DNA of 64,000 bases from Erythrobasidium yunnanense (GCA_001600175.1 BCJC01000001.1:948065-1012064), one strand, 5' to 3'; positions 1-13,301 are shown, numbered from the stretch's first letter. A program made the numbers and translations. The notes: generated by a model not told the origin, from the sequence alone.

Positions 1-2586
1 TGCATGGTCCCTTGTACTCGCTCTTCGAGACGGAAGATATGTTCCGAACAGCCGTGGAAGTCACTGCTGGCACAAGGTGAGTCTTAGCCTCATCTGCCTA
101 GCCAAGCGAATCTAACACTAAACATCCTGTGCTACAAGTCTCTTCCACATCGTCGTTGACACCGACGAGACTGCTTCTGCCATCCTGGACGTTATGGTCA
201 AAGAGCGTTCCGGGCGTGTCACCTTCATGCCCTTAAACCGTCTTCGACCAAAGCCCGTCAACTATCCTCAAAATGCCGAAGATGCCGTCCCTATGCTCAG
301 CAAACTCCGCTTCGATCCCATTTACAAACCTGCCATGCAGCAGGTCTTCAGCAAGACTATCATGTGTCCCGATCTAACCATCGGAGGACAATATTCGAGA
401 GACTTCAACCTGACGGCTATCACGCTGGCAGGAGATAAGTACGAGAGGAAAGGATCTATGACTGGTGGTTATCACGATAGGAAGAAGTCAAGATTGGATG
501 CGACCAGAGCACTACAAGCTGGACGAGCCAAGTACGATACGGAGAAGGCTAAGAACCTTGAAGCTAGCCGCAATATCCGTGTCATCGAGCAAGAACTTGC
601 GAAGCTTGTCGGAGAACAGCAAGTGCTTGAACGCAAGCTGAAGCACGCAAGAGATAATCGAGGACCTCTGCTCGAAGAGGCTGAATCGCTAGCAAGGGAG
701 ATCGATCAGGCGAAGAATCGTATTTCGAAGCTGGAAGGGCAGCAGAGGCAGATCGAATCGGAGATTACAAATTTGAAAGTTCAGATTCAAGGTCATGAGG
801 AAGAGCTGCAGACACCTCTACGAGATGCGCTCACGCAGGAAGAGAACAACACGCTCAAACAGCTTGCTACGGAGATCCAAGCTAAGAAGAGAGAGTTGAC
901 TTCGCTCACGAAGGATCGCTCAGGCGTAAGTTTACTTCGGTACATACGCTTACATGTTACTCGCTGATTCATAACTCCCAATATGCAAGCTTTCAAGCAA
1001 GAAAACTAACCTTGAAAGCGAGCTCAGCCAGAATCTACGCCGTAAGCGGGATGCTATGAAGGGAAAGCTTGAGGCTATTGCAGAAGGCGTAGGCGAAGCT
1101 AGTGGAGCTACCCAAGGTGGAGCGGCACTTGATGCTCGGCAAAATGAGCTCAAGCGCCTGGAAGAAGCTATCACCGCTCATGCCGAAAGAATCGATGGTA
1201 AGGTACTGATCAGAATTATATGACTTCGATGCTGATGTGAAGTCCGCAGCCATCGATACTGAGATTGAGGAGACGAACACTACGATTCTCACGAAGCAGA
1301 AAGAAGTAGAATCGGTCCAAGCGAAACAAACCGAAGAAACTCGGATATTCAATCGTCAACAGAAGAATGCCGAGAGGAATTTGATGAAGCGTCAAATCCT
1401 GCTAAGCAAAAAAGATGATCTGAACAAACAGATTCGCGAACTAGGAGTCTTGCCGGAAGAAGCTTACGAGAGGCACAACCAGCACATCAAAGTTGAGAAG
1501 CTCATCAAGTCATTACACAAGACAAAAGACGTCTTGAAGAAGTTTACGTCAGTAAACAAGAAGGCTTTTGATCAATACAATGAGTTCACCAAACAGCGCG
1601 ATGACCTGACGAAACGAAGAGAAGAACTCGAAGAATCAGCTACTTCTATTACGGAATTGATCGATACGCTCGATATGAGGAAAGATGAAGCTATTGAGAG
1701 GACGTTCAAACAGGTCTCGAAGAACTTCTCGGAAGTCTTTGAGAAACTCGTCCCTGCGGGTAGAGGTAGGCTCATCATGCAGAGCGCAGTAGGAGAGGAG
1801 GAGGAGAGTGAAGATGAGCAGGAAGAGGAAGAAGAGGAGGCGGAGGAGGAGCAAGATGAAGATGAAGACGAGGAAAATGAGGAAGAAGATGAGGAGGATG
1901 AGGAGGATGAGGATAACGACGAGGACATGGATGAGGATGGTGAACCCGCTTCCAAGCGACGAAAGGGTGCTGCTGCAAAGGGCAAGAAGGCAACCAAGGG
2001 CAAGTCTGCGGCTTCTTCGAAAGCCAAACCGAAGGGCAAGACAGCCAAGCAGGCAAAGAAGAAGACTCCTGCCAAAAAGCTCACCAAGAAGCAGCAACAA
2101 GAGAAAGCCAAAAAGCTGAAGAAGAAGGCTTCGAAAATCGATAATTATACCGGAGTGTCTATCAAGGTCTCCTTCAATTCCAAGTCGGATGAAGGACTGC
2201 GTATACAACAACTATCTGGAGGACAGAAGTCCCTTGTCGCACTGGCTGTCATTTTTGCGATCCAGAAATGCGATCCTGCACCATTCTATCTGTTCGACGA
2301 GATCGATGCGAACCTGGATGCAGACCGTCGTACGGCAGTTGCTGGTGCGTAACTCTATCTATAAACTGGATGCAAGCATGCTGACCCTCGGCGTTTTTCT
2401 TTAGGCATGGTCAGAGAGCTGTCCGAAGATGCCCAATTCATCATCACGACCTTCCGCCCGGAGCTTGTCGGGACTGCTGACAATTTCCTTGGTGTAGTGT
2501 TTGATAACCGCAAAGTGAGCAGTATCCGAAGTATTACGCAGGATGATGCGTATGACTTTGTCGAAGCTGCCGAGGGGCGCAAGTAG
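1..2586 (+). CDS. SMC3: SMC3 cohesin ATPase subunit, C-terminal part (5' end outside window)
   Basis: Structural maintenance of chromosomes protein 3, the cohesin subunit that pairs with SMC1 to hold sister chromatids together. Exons I read: 1-76, 139-925, 990-1197, 1250-2344 and 2405-2586, giving about 780 residues in one frame. The first exon lies in the hinge (HGPLYSLFE, then TAVEVTAG), followed by a coiled coil and the C-terminal ATPase head with the ABC signature LSGGQKSL (about 2208-2231) and the Walker B FLFDEID-type segment YLFDEIDANLD (about 2287-2319). It ends with the family-typical TTFRPELV and the stop TAG at 2584. Odd feature: between the coiled coil and the head (about 1790-2140) there is an insertion of roughly 115 residues, first almost all Glu/Asp, then almost all Lys/Ala/Ser, where animal and yeast SMC3 have a shorter linker. 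Identity is secure; the insertion is seen directly. Confidence 0.97.
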
Positions 2587-2939
2587 TCCGAAGCAGTCGC
2601 ATGAGTTACAAAAGGCAGTACAGTGGTGTTGTAGGAGTACACCTAAACTATGCAAAGCAAGTCTTTCCAATGCATACTGCTTTTGACATGATCTGTCAAC
2701 AGCCGGAACTGATGCATCCTCTGACGCTGATAGCAAGGGGGTGGCAGAAGTCAGGGAGCATGCCCTGATCTGTCTAATGCATACTGAAAGCTTTCCAGAG
2801 ATTGACGTTCTGATCTGCATAGCCGTACTGACTCAGCTTTGATGGAAGAGCCTGGATCTTGTCCAATTCCTTTGCGATTCTTTTGGCTCTTTCCTTCGCA
2901 CAAATCATTTCTTTCTACATTACAACTCAAGTTTATTGC
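2587..2939. other. SMC3 downstream / zinc-finger gene promoter interval
   Basis: The 353 bases hold no frame I would call coding. They should contain the SMC3 3' UTR and the promoter and leader of the next plus-strand gene. I see no repeat or structured element. Confidence 0.5.
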
Positions 2940-5688
2940 ATGCAAACCAGCCCGTTCATCGTCGGAGTAGACTACAAGGCCATCTTCCTCAGCCCGCAGA
3001 CTGAGCGGGAGCAGGACCCAGACGACATCGATATCGAGCCATCGAGAGGGATTACGACGAGAAGCAGCCGGTTGAATCCGAAACGTCAAGCATCGCAGTC
3101 GGTGTATCGGTACAGCGACGACGATAGCTACCTCCCTCCCATCTTCGACGACGAGCAGCCTGATCCAAACCCGACATTACCGCTGCTGGCCTTCTTCGAG
3201 GACGACGCAGACTCGATGAACAGTACTGGCAATACTGGTACTAAAGATCAGGGCGACTTCCAGCTCTTCAAACCATCCACAAACGCAGATGCCTGTTCGT
3301 ACGATCTCCGCGACCAGCAGGAGCCGCCGACAGTCAGCAAGGAGTATCCCAACTATGGCAGCAGCAAGGACAACACCAACTCTAGCGACCTGTACGACGT
3401 CGATACAAAGAAGTGAGTTATCCCTATTGCGTTTCGGTACTTCCCGCCACTGACGACGATGGATCCATAGAGACATCAAATCTCAGCTAGAAGCAGAACC
3501 TGGCCCCCTCTGCTTCCAATCGGTGTCTCCTACACCAGACTCGCCGAGCAGACTCGATACAGAGCTGCACATCCATCATCATCCCGATACAAAGAAGCCT
3601 GCCTCATCCGTCACCGCGTCGCCGAAAGACATCAAACCGACACTTCCAGCGAACCTGACTATCAACGCTGCTGCTGCTAGGAGCAACACCAGCAGTAAGA
3701 AGAAGGCGCCATCCAGTGCGACTTCTTCATCAGCAGGCAGCACCTCTGCCATTCCTGTCGACCCGGCACTTGCAGGAACCAGCAGCAGCAATAGCATGCA
3801 ACAACAACAGTCTGCTCTGAGCAGTTACTTCGATGTTTCAGGGATGAGCAACATCAACAACAATGGAGTGAATGCGAGACCAATGCAAAGAGCCGGCCAG
3901 CCAAGCTTTTTGAAGGACATGGGAGACGGGATGATCAGAACGCCAGGGCCAGGACAGATGGTGTCGCCGACGCAGACATTCATGGAAGCTACTTCGGCAC
4001 TGCAGAATACTGGAAGCAACACTGCTAGCAATTCTCTGCGCAATCCGCAAGTGTCTGAATCTGGACCTGGGTGGCCTACAGACGCGCAATTAAGGGCGAT
4101 GGTTGATTCAATCCACCGGGCCCATGATGAGCAGCAACAGCAGCGAAAGCAGCAAGCCCAGCAAGCAGTCAACAACCAAAACAACGGTCAGCAGCAACAG
4201 CAGATTCCGTATCCCTTCCCCAACACTTTCCAAGTCAAACCTGAAAATCTCAATACAAGCACAGATATCGCCGTCCCTTCTTCATCGTCCATCAATAACA
4301 ATACTGCATCCAATCCTCTCCCACCTCTACCTACAAACTATCAACCACCACCTGCACCTCTCAACTTCCAAGATGGCTCCTTCTTCTCGCATCAAGCTAT
4401 TCTAGCATCGTTACAGGCGGAAAATGATGCCCGCTTAATGAATGCCATGGGACAAGGCAACTTTGGGGGCTTCAACGCTGCATCGTACATGCCTGCTTTC
4501 GCCTCGACATCAACGGCAGGAGATGTCAACGTCGCTCAGCATTTCAATCAGCAACAACAAGCATCTACTTCTGCTCTGAGCACGCCGGGCAACAACACGA
4601 GTGATAGCTCACGCAAGCGAGGAAGGGGAGGAAATAGCAAAGCACGTCAGCAGCAACAGCAGCAGGACAATCAACGGCAGGGCTTGACACGAGAGAATTC
4701 CGGCAGTCAGCAAGCGCCGTCGAGTGTTCGCTCTACATACGACAACAACGGGGACGAACCCAACCCTTTCCATACAGATGCTAGCGCCTTCTTCAATCTT
4801 GACGGGAATGGTCTAGGTCTAGACATCGATGCTGCGAACAACTACAATGATCAGATGCAGGCTGCTGGTATCCCCATTCCGCAGAGCAGTCGAACGTCTT
4901 CGTCGAGAGCAGCCAAGAAGAAGTCACAACAGGGCGCAGATATGGGAGATTTCCCTGTAGCAGGAACATCAAATGCGAACAACGTGCAAGGGTCAGGAGC
5001 GACAAGGTCAGGCGCCGCAGATGAGGATCCATTACATGACTCGTCGTTCTCGACCGAAGAGGACGATGAATGGGTAGCGGAGGATTCAGATGATTCATTT
5101 GGAAAGCCTGCAAAGAAGAAGGGCAAGAAGTTGGGTGCAGCATGGACGCCTTCGACAGCCAACGCGTCGAACGCGACCAAGGCAACCAAGGCAAAGAAGT
5201 CGAAAAAAGATAATAATAACAATAATACAACAAACACAAACTCATCTTCTACTGCTACTGCAGTCCCTCCTCTACCGCCTTCGTCTTACAGTGGCTTCAA
5301 CTTCGCTCCGCAGTTCGGGGCAGATGGCATGTATATTATGCCTCCTGCGCTAGATCACACACCGCAGCAGTCACCTGTGCAGACTTCTGCCAAATCAGAG
5401 AATGGGCATTCAGAGAGGAACAAGCCAGCTGCACCTGGAACCGGCAGTATTGTGTGTGACTATGTCGATCCAGCTACCGGCTATGTCTGTCAAGTACGCT
5501 TCAGGAGGCCGTACGATCAAGCGAGACATCTGGAGACGGTGCATGGCGTAGGCAATGATGCTAAGCCCAAGTCTGTCTGCTTTACGTGCCACAAGTCGTT
5601 CTCGAGGAAGGACGCCCTTATCAGACACGGGAGGATATCGGGACATGTCACCTTTACACCAAGGGAGCCGGACCCTGAAGAATTTTGA
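2940..5688 (+). CDS. Long Gln/Asn/Ser-rich protein with C-terminal C2H2 zinc fingers
   Basis: Two exons, 2940-3412 and 3471-5688, add up to 896 residues. The start is the first ATG of the frame at 2940 (MQTSPFIVG); the frame is open further upstream but without an ATG. The body is disordered and rich in Gln, Asn, Ser and Pro, with short polyQ runs at about 4130-4200, 4545-4560 and 4650-4670, and an acidic patch near 5020-5100. The only folded part is at the C terminus: a non-standard first finger with widely spaced cysteines (CDYVDPATGYVC, then two His) at about 5450-5545, and a standard C-X2-C-X12-H-X5-H finger (CFTCHKSFSRKDALIRH) at about 5580-5645. This layout is typical of fungal transcription factors, so a nuclear DNA-binding role is inferred. 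I cannot name an orthologue. Confidence 0.85.
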
Positions 5689-5980
5689 GAGACTCACCAC
5701 ATCAGCAGTACTGTCAAGGCGAATGAAGCGAAATATCCCGTGATTATCATTGTATCCCTCACAGCCTTTCTTTTCGCATAGGCTTTCGTATCTTCATCAC
5801 GTTCTCAAAGCAATGTATCAATGCTAGTTTTGCCATTGAGACGCGACTTCTCAGTCATAACCCCAAGCCTTTGCATTACGTGCATGCTACAGGTGCAATC
5901 TTAGTAATGACAACTGATTATAGCCCTAGGTACACATGAGCAAAGACATGGATGTATCAAGAAAGCCGTATGTTAGGCTT
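5689..5980. other. Convergent 3' interval
   Basis: About 290 bases between the stop codons of two convergent genes. It must hold both 3' UTRs; nothing else stands out. Confidence 0.5.
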
Positions 5981-8900
5981 TCACCAGGCCGATACGAGCG
6001 TGTCGTCGAAATTCTGCTCGGCGGGAAGCTCGTCGTTGGGCAACGACATGGGGAAAGAATCCGGAAGAGGCACCGATTCCTGACTGCCCATATCCATGCC
6101 ATCGGAAGCGTCCGCAATCTCGGCGTCTGGCAGCGTCCCGCTAGTCGCCAGAAATACAGAAGCAATTTCATCCCAGCGTCTCTCTAGCTCGCCCTTGTCA
6201 GCGCATATGCCCCTGAGCTGTCTCTTCAAATGTGCAGGATCATCGCTTGGAGGGATCGCCGATGAACCCCTCCCCTGCTGACGGTGCGAAAGGAAGAGGC
6301 GATTCTTCAGGAACAGGTAGCCTTCTTCACCGCCCAGGCACTGAACAAAGCAGGTACCGGACTTATGTATAAACTGGGAATAATCGTAGGGCGTCTTCCT
6401 GTATGAATACTCGGCTTCTATCGATGGAGGGAAATTGCTGTCTGCCTCGACATCAAGTATGTATCCGAGACTTCGCAGAAGCTCCTTTTCGAAGTAGCTG
6501 ATCGAGACGACATTGGGTCCGAGAAGCTGTTGGCGTTCCGGTAATCAGACTGAGTCGAGGCAGACTATGCGAACACTCACATCGGCCATGTCCGGTATGT
6601 CTGGAGGAGGTAAAGCGAGACGTATTTGGTCTGGAGCTATGAATGCAACTCTTAATGACAGAGCAAGCGGTAGGTCTGACTTGGTGCGTTACCTTGCAAG
6701 GGATTGTCAGCCGCTATATCCTTGATTTGTCGGACATTCTCCTCGCTGGGGAATAGAGCGTCAGATTGGAGACTCGAATGCATGAAGTAGACGTACACAA
6801 GCTTGAGACCATATTTCTCTGCATTTCGCTGCCAGTGCGACAGCATGTCCTCTACCAGTCTGGAGGTGCCTAGCCAATTAAGCTGGAAGTGGAAGCCATT
6901 TGCAGTATTGTGCGCCACGTCGAAATGCAGGAAAGCTGTTTCAGATCTGTCTGACTTGCGTTGCGGGTCGAGATTGATGATGATTGCATGTGACATGGGC
7001 ACAATGACGCGGTTGTCATGAGTGTACCGAACAGGCTGCGAAGGGGCCGAAGCACTTTCACTAAGTACGGATGTATATGATGCAGCCGAGTGCGCGATAG
7101 AAGAGGCTGCGTGGTCAGTGCTACCGAGCGCAGTCCAGGTATTGGATTTCTTCTTGCTCGGCCGATGCTGAGGTGCAAACGTATAGAAGCTATAGCTGTA
7201 GAGGAGCGCATCAGCCGGCACCGGACAAGAAATCTAAAAGTAATACCTACTTGTCGAGCAGTCGCTTCGGAGGGTTTAGGGGAACAACATGTCCCTGCTC
7301 AACTAGCAGATTGCCCTTTTCAAGAGCCATGCTTCTTGTCGGGATGTCGACAAATTCACTCAGAAGCCAAGTTACCATGACCTCGCCGCTGAATGTCTCC
7401 TCTGTGGTTCTGAAACCTCTTCGCCGGGTCTGCTGACGAATAGGCCTGGGCCCATCTGCCATCATGTGCGCAACTTCACCTATCAGGTAGTCGTCAAAGA
7501 AGACGTCGGCTCCGTATGCATCGGGCAGGGGGACTGTCGGGGTTTCTCCCAGAAGTCGCTCGGCCTCGCTGGCAGCTGAGAGTGAAGGGTCAAGAACGGT
7601 CGTAGAATAGGACCTGGCGCGCTCATCAGCAAAGTGTGCGGTTGCATATGAATTGGATACCGACTGACAGCGGAGGTAGCTTCTGCTTGCCGTTGCTCGG
7701 CGGCACCCATCTGACCTTAGAGAACTGCTCGTACAGTGTCATGATGCCGGCTATGCGTAAATCTTCTTCTGTCGAGTCTTCCAGCAGCATTCGATTTTGG
7801 CTTTGGACCATGCCTTGCAGATCTGGCACTTCTGCAGGTACGAGGATGAAGCGGGTTCTCCAGTACCTGGTCTGCTCTTGCAAATTTGGCTCTTCGAGAC
7901 CAGCTACCAAGCGATCTGTGTATTCCCAATCGTATGCATTGAGGTCCGGGTACGAGAATGTGACGGATCTCGTTGAGGGTTCTTTGCTAGCTACGGGCCA
8001 GATTGTGAACGAATACTTTATAGACGTACGCGACCAGCCTGCCTTGGATTTCCAGGATGTTACGATTACTGACCCTGTTGATCCATCGAAGCGGAGGCGG
8101 TGGACGACATCAGAAAAGCCCAAGTAAATTGATTTGCTTTCGCCTTTTGGCGTGTTGTAAAGAATCTCGCGAATATCTGAAGCTGATGGGAGTCGGAAGG
8201 CCTGCGAGCCATTCTGATGCTGCTGACCCTTGCGTCCAAGTATATCGCTGTATGTAGGCATCAGAATCTGGAAGGACTGGGCCAAACGCTGGTTGACCAG
8301 TTCCCTGATAAGGTTACCAGCGGTCTCGCTGACATCCTTTCCTGGACGAAGCAGGAAAGAAGAGCTAGAGACCTTGACTGCTAAGGAATACTCCTGCTTA
8401 ATGTACTTCGCCGAAGTTAGGTCGTCGGTTAAAGGGAAGTAATCGGAATACAGAGGTAAGCAAGCTGGAGTGCACAGCGATTTCCACTTGACACTCCTTT
8501 GATTATTCACCCGCCCTGCGCGCGGAAAGATGTTATGCCATCTACGTGACTGATCTTGAAGCATATCGGAGCTTCTTGAAGGATTGCTGGGATTGAGGCG
8601 TGCAAGTCTCTTCTCCCTAGCTTCTTCTATCTCCAGCTTCAAGGCTTTGACATTCGTGTCGTTCCGTATCGAGTTCAGGAAGTACTGGTGCAGACTGTGC
8701 TCTTCAAGCGAATGAGGATCTGATAGCGGATCGTTGGTTGCTACCTTGAAGGCAGCCGGAGTCGGTGGGATAGTGAGTGGACGAGCTTGAGCAGATGTCG
8801 AGAGGGTGGAAGCCTGTTTCGTTAAGTGTTGTGAAGCAGGCGTAGCGGGAGTGAGGGATAAACTCGTTATGGATGGCTTGATGGATAAAGATACCCTTCT

Positions 8901-11871
8901 TGTAGCTAAGCGCGATTGACTGCCTGTCTCTTCGACGTTTGTAGCGTTGGTAGAGGCGTTTTTGGTGACCGAAAAACCGTTCGTTGAGCTTCCTTCCATG
9001 CTCGTCGTCGATGTCGCTTTACTAGGAGATGCCTGTGGTGCAGCAGGCTTCGCCTTACGGTTCCAGAACCAGCCTCCTCCACTGCTTTTCTCTGTTGTAC
9101 CTGCGGCCTTGGCTGTATTTACTAATTTGGCCTGATTCGCCAGAAGCGAGGCGAGAGCACCACTTGCCGTGCCGCTTGGGTTCTGCGAACGCTCAACAGC
9201 AGTTACTGATGAAGCAGAGGACGACACGATCCGTCGATCTGTGGAGGGATTGGAGGCTATAGGAGGTCGCTTCGACGGCGTACGAAGAGCCAGGCTGGAG
9301 GACCGCCTTGATATGGTTGAGTTCGAGATGACAGAGTCCGAGCGTTGCCTGAGTCGCTCCGGCTGAGCTGCCATACCGATAGCGCTCTGTACAGAAGTCG
9401 AGTCGCGAGCCGGACTGCCTCGAGGCGTTGTGAGGCTTGTGGCCGTTGCTTCCGGGCTATGCTGTAGATGAGCTGCCTTCTTCGTGCTTCTCCCGCGGTC
9501 TAAAGATCGTCTGTCCACTTCTGGAGTATGGACTACACCTTCCAACGCAGTTGTATCACCATCGGACGCATGACTACCTTGTGAGCTCGGCGAGGAAGAG
9601 ACTTTAGATCCTTTCCTGCTTCGAGAATCGACACTAAGGCCAGATGGTCTGTTGACGCTGCCAATTTCTGCTTCCAGTGCCTCCCACTTGCCCAGACCGC
9701 CGCAGGCTATCTCATCGTATCTATCAAAGATACGTGATCGCTTCTCCCGTTCGGACAATTCTTGCCAATCCCGACATGCGCGTGATAGCTGATACTCGAT
9801 TGTTTGTAGCTCGGTCTGTAGAGGCGGCAGGGATATTGAGGCGTTTTCATACTCTGCTCGCCCGATATTCTGGATTCCCGGCATACGACAGCGGGGTAGG
9901 AAGCGATCTTGTCGAAAAGGCTTGTCTTGATGCTTGCCATAGACTGCGAATCAGGTAGACTTGAGTACACTTCGCTACTCCACTTTGAATCTACTCACAG
10001 CTCGCATCCCACCAATGAGGAATCGCACAAAGCATCTCTTGCTGAGCGTTCTCGTCGTCATCGATGTAAAGGAAGTCTGTGCCAGCATCTCTAGGTTGCT
10101 TTCGGTTCTTGCTCTGATATCTGAAGAGAGGCACAGCGTGCAGCGGCATCTTTGCCAGGCTAACGCAGTCTACTCCAACACCTTCATCGACCATTCTTTC
10201 CATGGTGAGTCTGAGGAGGTTCTTGTCGACATTGAAGTGCGAGGTTCCAGCAGTGATAATGACAATGCTCAAGCCTGTCCGCTGTAGGTCGCGATCAACA
10301 TAATGCTTGTCGAACGCGGATAGAGCCATGTTGATAGCTTCAAGAACGCCGCCTTCGTGAGCTGCACTAATCGCTCCAGCTTGTTTGCCGTCTTGTCGGG
10401 GTGACGACGCGAGAAGCACCTCTTCGCGGAAGTTGTGTACTGAAGAAGAGTGTCTCAGTCTACGATCCCTTCGTGACTTCGTAGGTTACGTACGTTCAGC
10501 TCTGAGCTGTCTAAGCACGTCAGGCCAAGACGAGTTAGTCTCCAGATCGACGAGGACCTGAGAACAGCATTCAGCTTGCTTTCACAGGCAGTACCGCCAT
10601 GATCGATGTACCTTGTAAACATCGGACCAGCCTCCGCTCATGCGCCCAGGTCTTCCGAGTACGGGTCTTTCGACGATCTCAGCTTCTTCTCTGTCGTACA
10701 AAATGCGAGTGAAGAGGACGAGTGAGACTATATGATTTGTCTCGCGCTTCTCCCACCGCGAGAAAAGCTCAGGCAGGAACAGGTCGACCACTTTCTCGAA
10801 GAAAAACTGTTTCATAAGTGTTTGTTCTCAGACAAAGCCTTGGTATTCCGGAATTAGCCAACGTACGGATCCATCATCGTCAAAGGTCCACATCTCCTTG
10901 CTGAGCTCTATGAAGATATAATATTTGGCAGACTCGGATCGAAAGACCGTTCTCGTATTGCTTGTGACCAGAGCGGACTTTCTCTGAAGCAGGGAGAAGT
11001 GAAGTGCAGGATACTCTCATTAGCTTCACCTCTGATTCAACCATACGAACAGGACCCTACATGTTTGCCAGCTACCCAAATACCTTTGATAGTCGCTCGA
11101 ATGTTGAGACCCGATAGCTGTATCTTCTGACCCGCATAGACGCACGTATCTGCTAGAGCTAGCGATATTCGGTGCATGTCTGCACGACCCCTATTTTCGA
11201 CGAATCGGTTACAGAAGCCTCATGGATATCGATAGATGGGCCAGCTTACAGATACTGGTCCTTGAAGTAAACTTCGACATGATCTGCTATACATTCGCTG
11301 GGAAAGGGCGCAGGAAGCTGTATTGTCGTTTCAGCCCGGATGTCGTTGAGCTTGATTCACGTTCGCCTTCACCTTCGAGAGGACGACTTGACTTCTATTT
11401 TCCAAGCCAAAGACGCTGCCCAGGCTGCTCGAGATGGAGATCTAGAGGGGGAACCGGTCATCAGGCTTCATCGCATAAATCGCCTTACAAACCTACCTGA
11501 AGCTGCTGGCTCGCACCTTCTCTAGCCCAACAACTTCTTGATACTCTGAAGAGGAGAGTCTTCTCCAAGCTAGCTGATGCTGATTTGCTCGCAGAAACGA
11601 CTTGGACGAGGTCTCCTTCGCTCAATCCGCCAAGCTGTTCGTTCTTCTTCAGATCAGGATTGAGGACGATTTCAGAATTGTAGAATGTCGACAATGGAAC
11701 GCCATAGCGATATCGCCCTCCAGCAGCTTCAAGGCTGTCTTCGGTCCCAGCTGGCGTCGACGAGCCCGCTTCGCCTTGGGTTGGCGATGTTACGCTCGAA
11801 AGCCCTCCTGTCAAGCCAGATGTAGCAGACTCAGACACCCAGAGCGTGAGCGTGAGTCCTGGCGAAGGCAT
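5981..11871 (-). CDS. IML1: Iml1/DEPDC5, GATOR1 (SEACIT) subunit
   Basis: Vacuole-associated subunit of the GATOR1/SEACIT complex, which acts as GAP for the Rag/Gtr GTPases and represses TORC1 when amino acids are scarce. Many exons, from ATG at 11871 to TGA at 5981. Family blocks in order: the N-terminal region with FKDQYL (about 11250-11270) and [16 protein letters not shown] near 11110-11155; the vWA-like region with [18 protein letters not shown] (about 10700-10765); the block [17 protein letters not shown] and [11 protein letters not shown] (about 10110-10290); a Ser-rich linker (about 8800-9700); [17 protein letters not shown] (about 8390-8440); the DEP domain (about 7250-7440, [16 protein letters not shown]); and the C-terminal domain with [14 protein letters not shown] and [14 protein letters not shown] (about 6330-6980). 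I did not fix every splice site. Codon use and gene structure look normal. Confidence 0.93.
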
Positions 11872-12168
11872 CGCATTGTTGGATCAGAACGCTACGAGAC
11901 TGGCAAGCAGCAAGAAGGGCGAAAGCCTGAAACCTTTTCGGTGACAATCCTCGATCAAAACCTTACAAGACGTACATAATCCTTTCAGGAGCCGTCCGTC
12001 CGCAAGCCAATGACTCCCTAGAGACTGCCTGGTCAGTCCGTATAACTGGCAGCAATCGATTTGAACCTTTACATGTCGCTTCACATGGTGCTATCTCTAT
12101 TCTGATATCTCAAGACATCGCTATATTTCTTTTGCGAATGCAGCGTCAGAACTGTGCGAGACTACGAA
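11872..12168. other. IML1 upstream interval
   Basis: About 300 bases upstream of IML1 and downstream of the next minus-strand gene. No convincing frame or repeat. A possible extra short 3' exon of the upstream gene may lie near 12130-12150 (see that entry). Confidence 0.4.
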
Positions 12169-13301
12169 TTAGGACCGCGTGCTTACCCTGCCGGAAGGCT
12201 TGTAGACGACGTCCATCTTGATCTGGTCTTTGTCGACGCATTCGGTGGCATTGTATATCTTGGTCCATGCATCAAACGCGGCCTGTACCTTCATTCCAGC
12301 GCTAGGACCGTAAGTTCCGCACCAGAGGTCTCTGACAGGATTGCCGGGGTAGTTCTTGAATTGGCCATCGATGTTAGAGATAAGCTGATCTCCTCCTTGG
12401 TCTATCCAGTACTGCTGGATCGGCGCAGTGAGATCCCTTGTGCTGCTGCCTAGCCCTCCGCGGCCTTTGATTCCTCCGGGACCACGACGGACCGTTACTG
12501 ATCTCCATTGTGATGCACGAGGGACCAGATATGCATCACACCAGGCTCGGACGATGGTCCTGCTCTCGACAATCACCGCGACTACCGGGTGCTCCTTTAC
12601 TGATTTATAGTAAGAAGGGATGGTGGTATAGCCTGGACGGACGCTCCACTTTGGGGTATCGCCAACGGACGACATGGCCGTCATGACAATCCATTCATGA
12701 CAGATGGTGAGTAGAGTAGCCAGGTTGTCCACCAGGCCGAGAGTCTTGAACCTTCTTTCGAAACTGCCATATTTGACGGCCATAGTGCGAAGTCGCGCGG
12801 TGGCTTTCTCGAGGTACGCGGCCAGCTCAGATAGAATTCCAGTATCGTCAACATCCTGAATGGTTAAGCCAGTTGCTGTGAGAGGGGAAAGGCGATCATC
12901 ACAATTCTCGGCGATGGCTTTTAACAGAAGCCTCGAACGCTGCGTGACCTACAGCTCATAGTGATCTCCCGGACCTTGACCAGCAAACCACCTGGCTTGT
13001 TCCACTCATAAAGTGTTTCGTCGATACTTTCTAGATCTCTCTTCTCCTCATTCTCTGCCAGCTTCTTGACGATAGTGTCAGTAACCTTGTTCAGCTCTTT
13101 TACGAGCTGCCCCAGCGTAACTCCTGCTGGTTGATCTTTGCTAAACACCTTCCCTAGAACTTCTTTCGCGACGCTTCCCCAGTCCATGTTCTCGATAGAG
13201 GCGCTGAAGGCTGCCACCAGACTGCTGCCCCAGGAGGAGAGCAGCGAGCCTGCTTCTGCAGCGGTGACGATGCCCGTGTAGATTGTTGCTGGATCAGCCA
13301 T
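12169..13301 (-). CDS. Orphan hypothetical protein, at least two exons
   Basis: I do not recognise this protein. The first ATG of the 5' frame is at 13301 (MADPATIYTGIVTAAEAGSL). The N-terminal part has an Ala/Ser-rich stretch that could be a short hydrophobic helix, then a charged helical region (KELNKVTDTIVKKLAENEEKR). A frame change, probably one short intron, falls near 12930-13000. After it the frame runs through LLLKAIAENCDDRL and MAVKYGSFERRF to KPSGRVSTRS and TAA at 12169. The last codons overlap a good donor (GGGTAAGC near 12185), so a further tiny exon is possible. The middle contains a Gly/Arg-rich loop (about 12460-12500). No signal peptide or known motif is visible. The length and consistent frame support a real gene; function unknown. 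Confidence 0.6.

Noticed and set aside
1572-2211. Long minus-strand frames rich in Ser or Leu opposite SMC3
   Set aside because: They are the antisense reading of the GAA/GAG/GAT run that codes the acidic SMC3 linker; no independent splice or start evidence.
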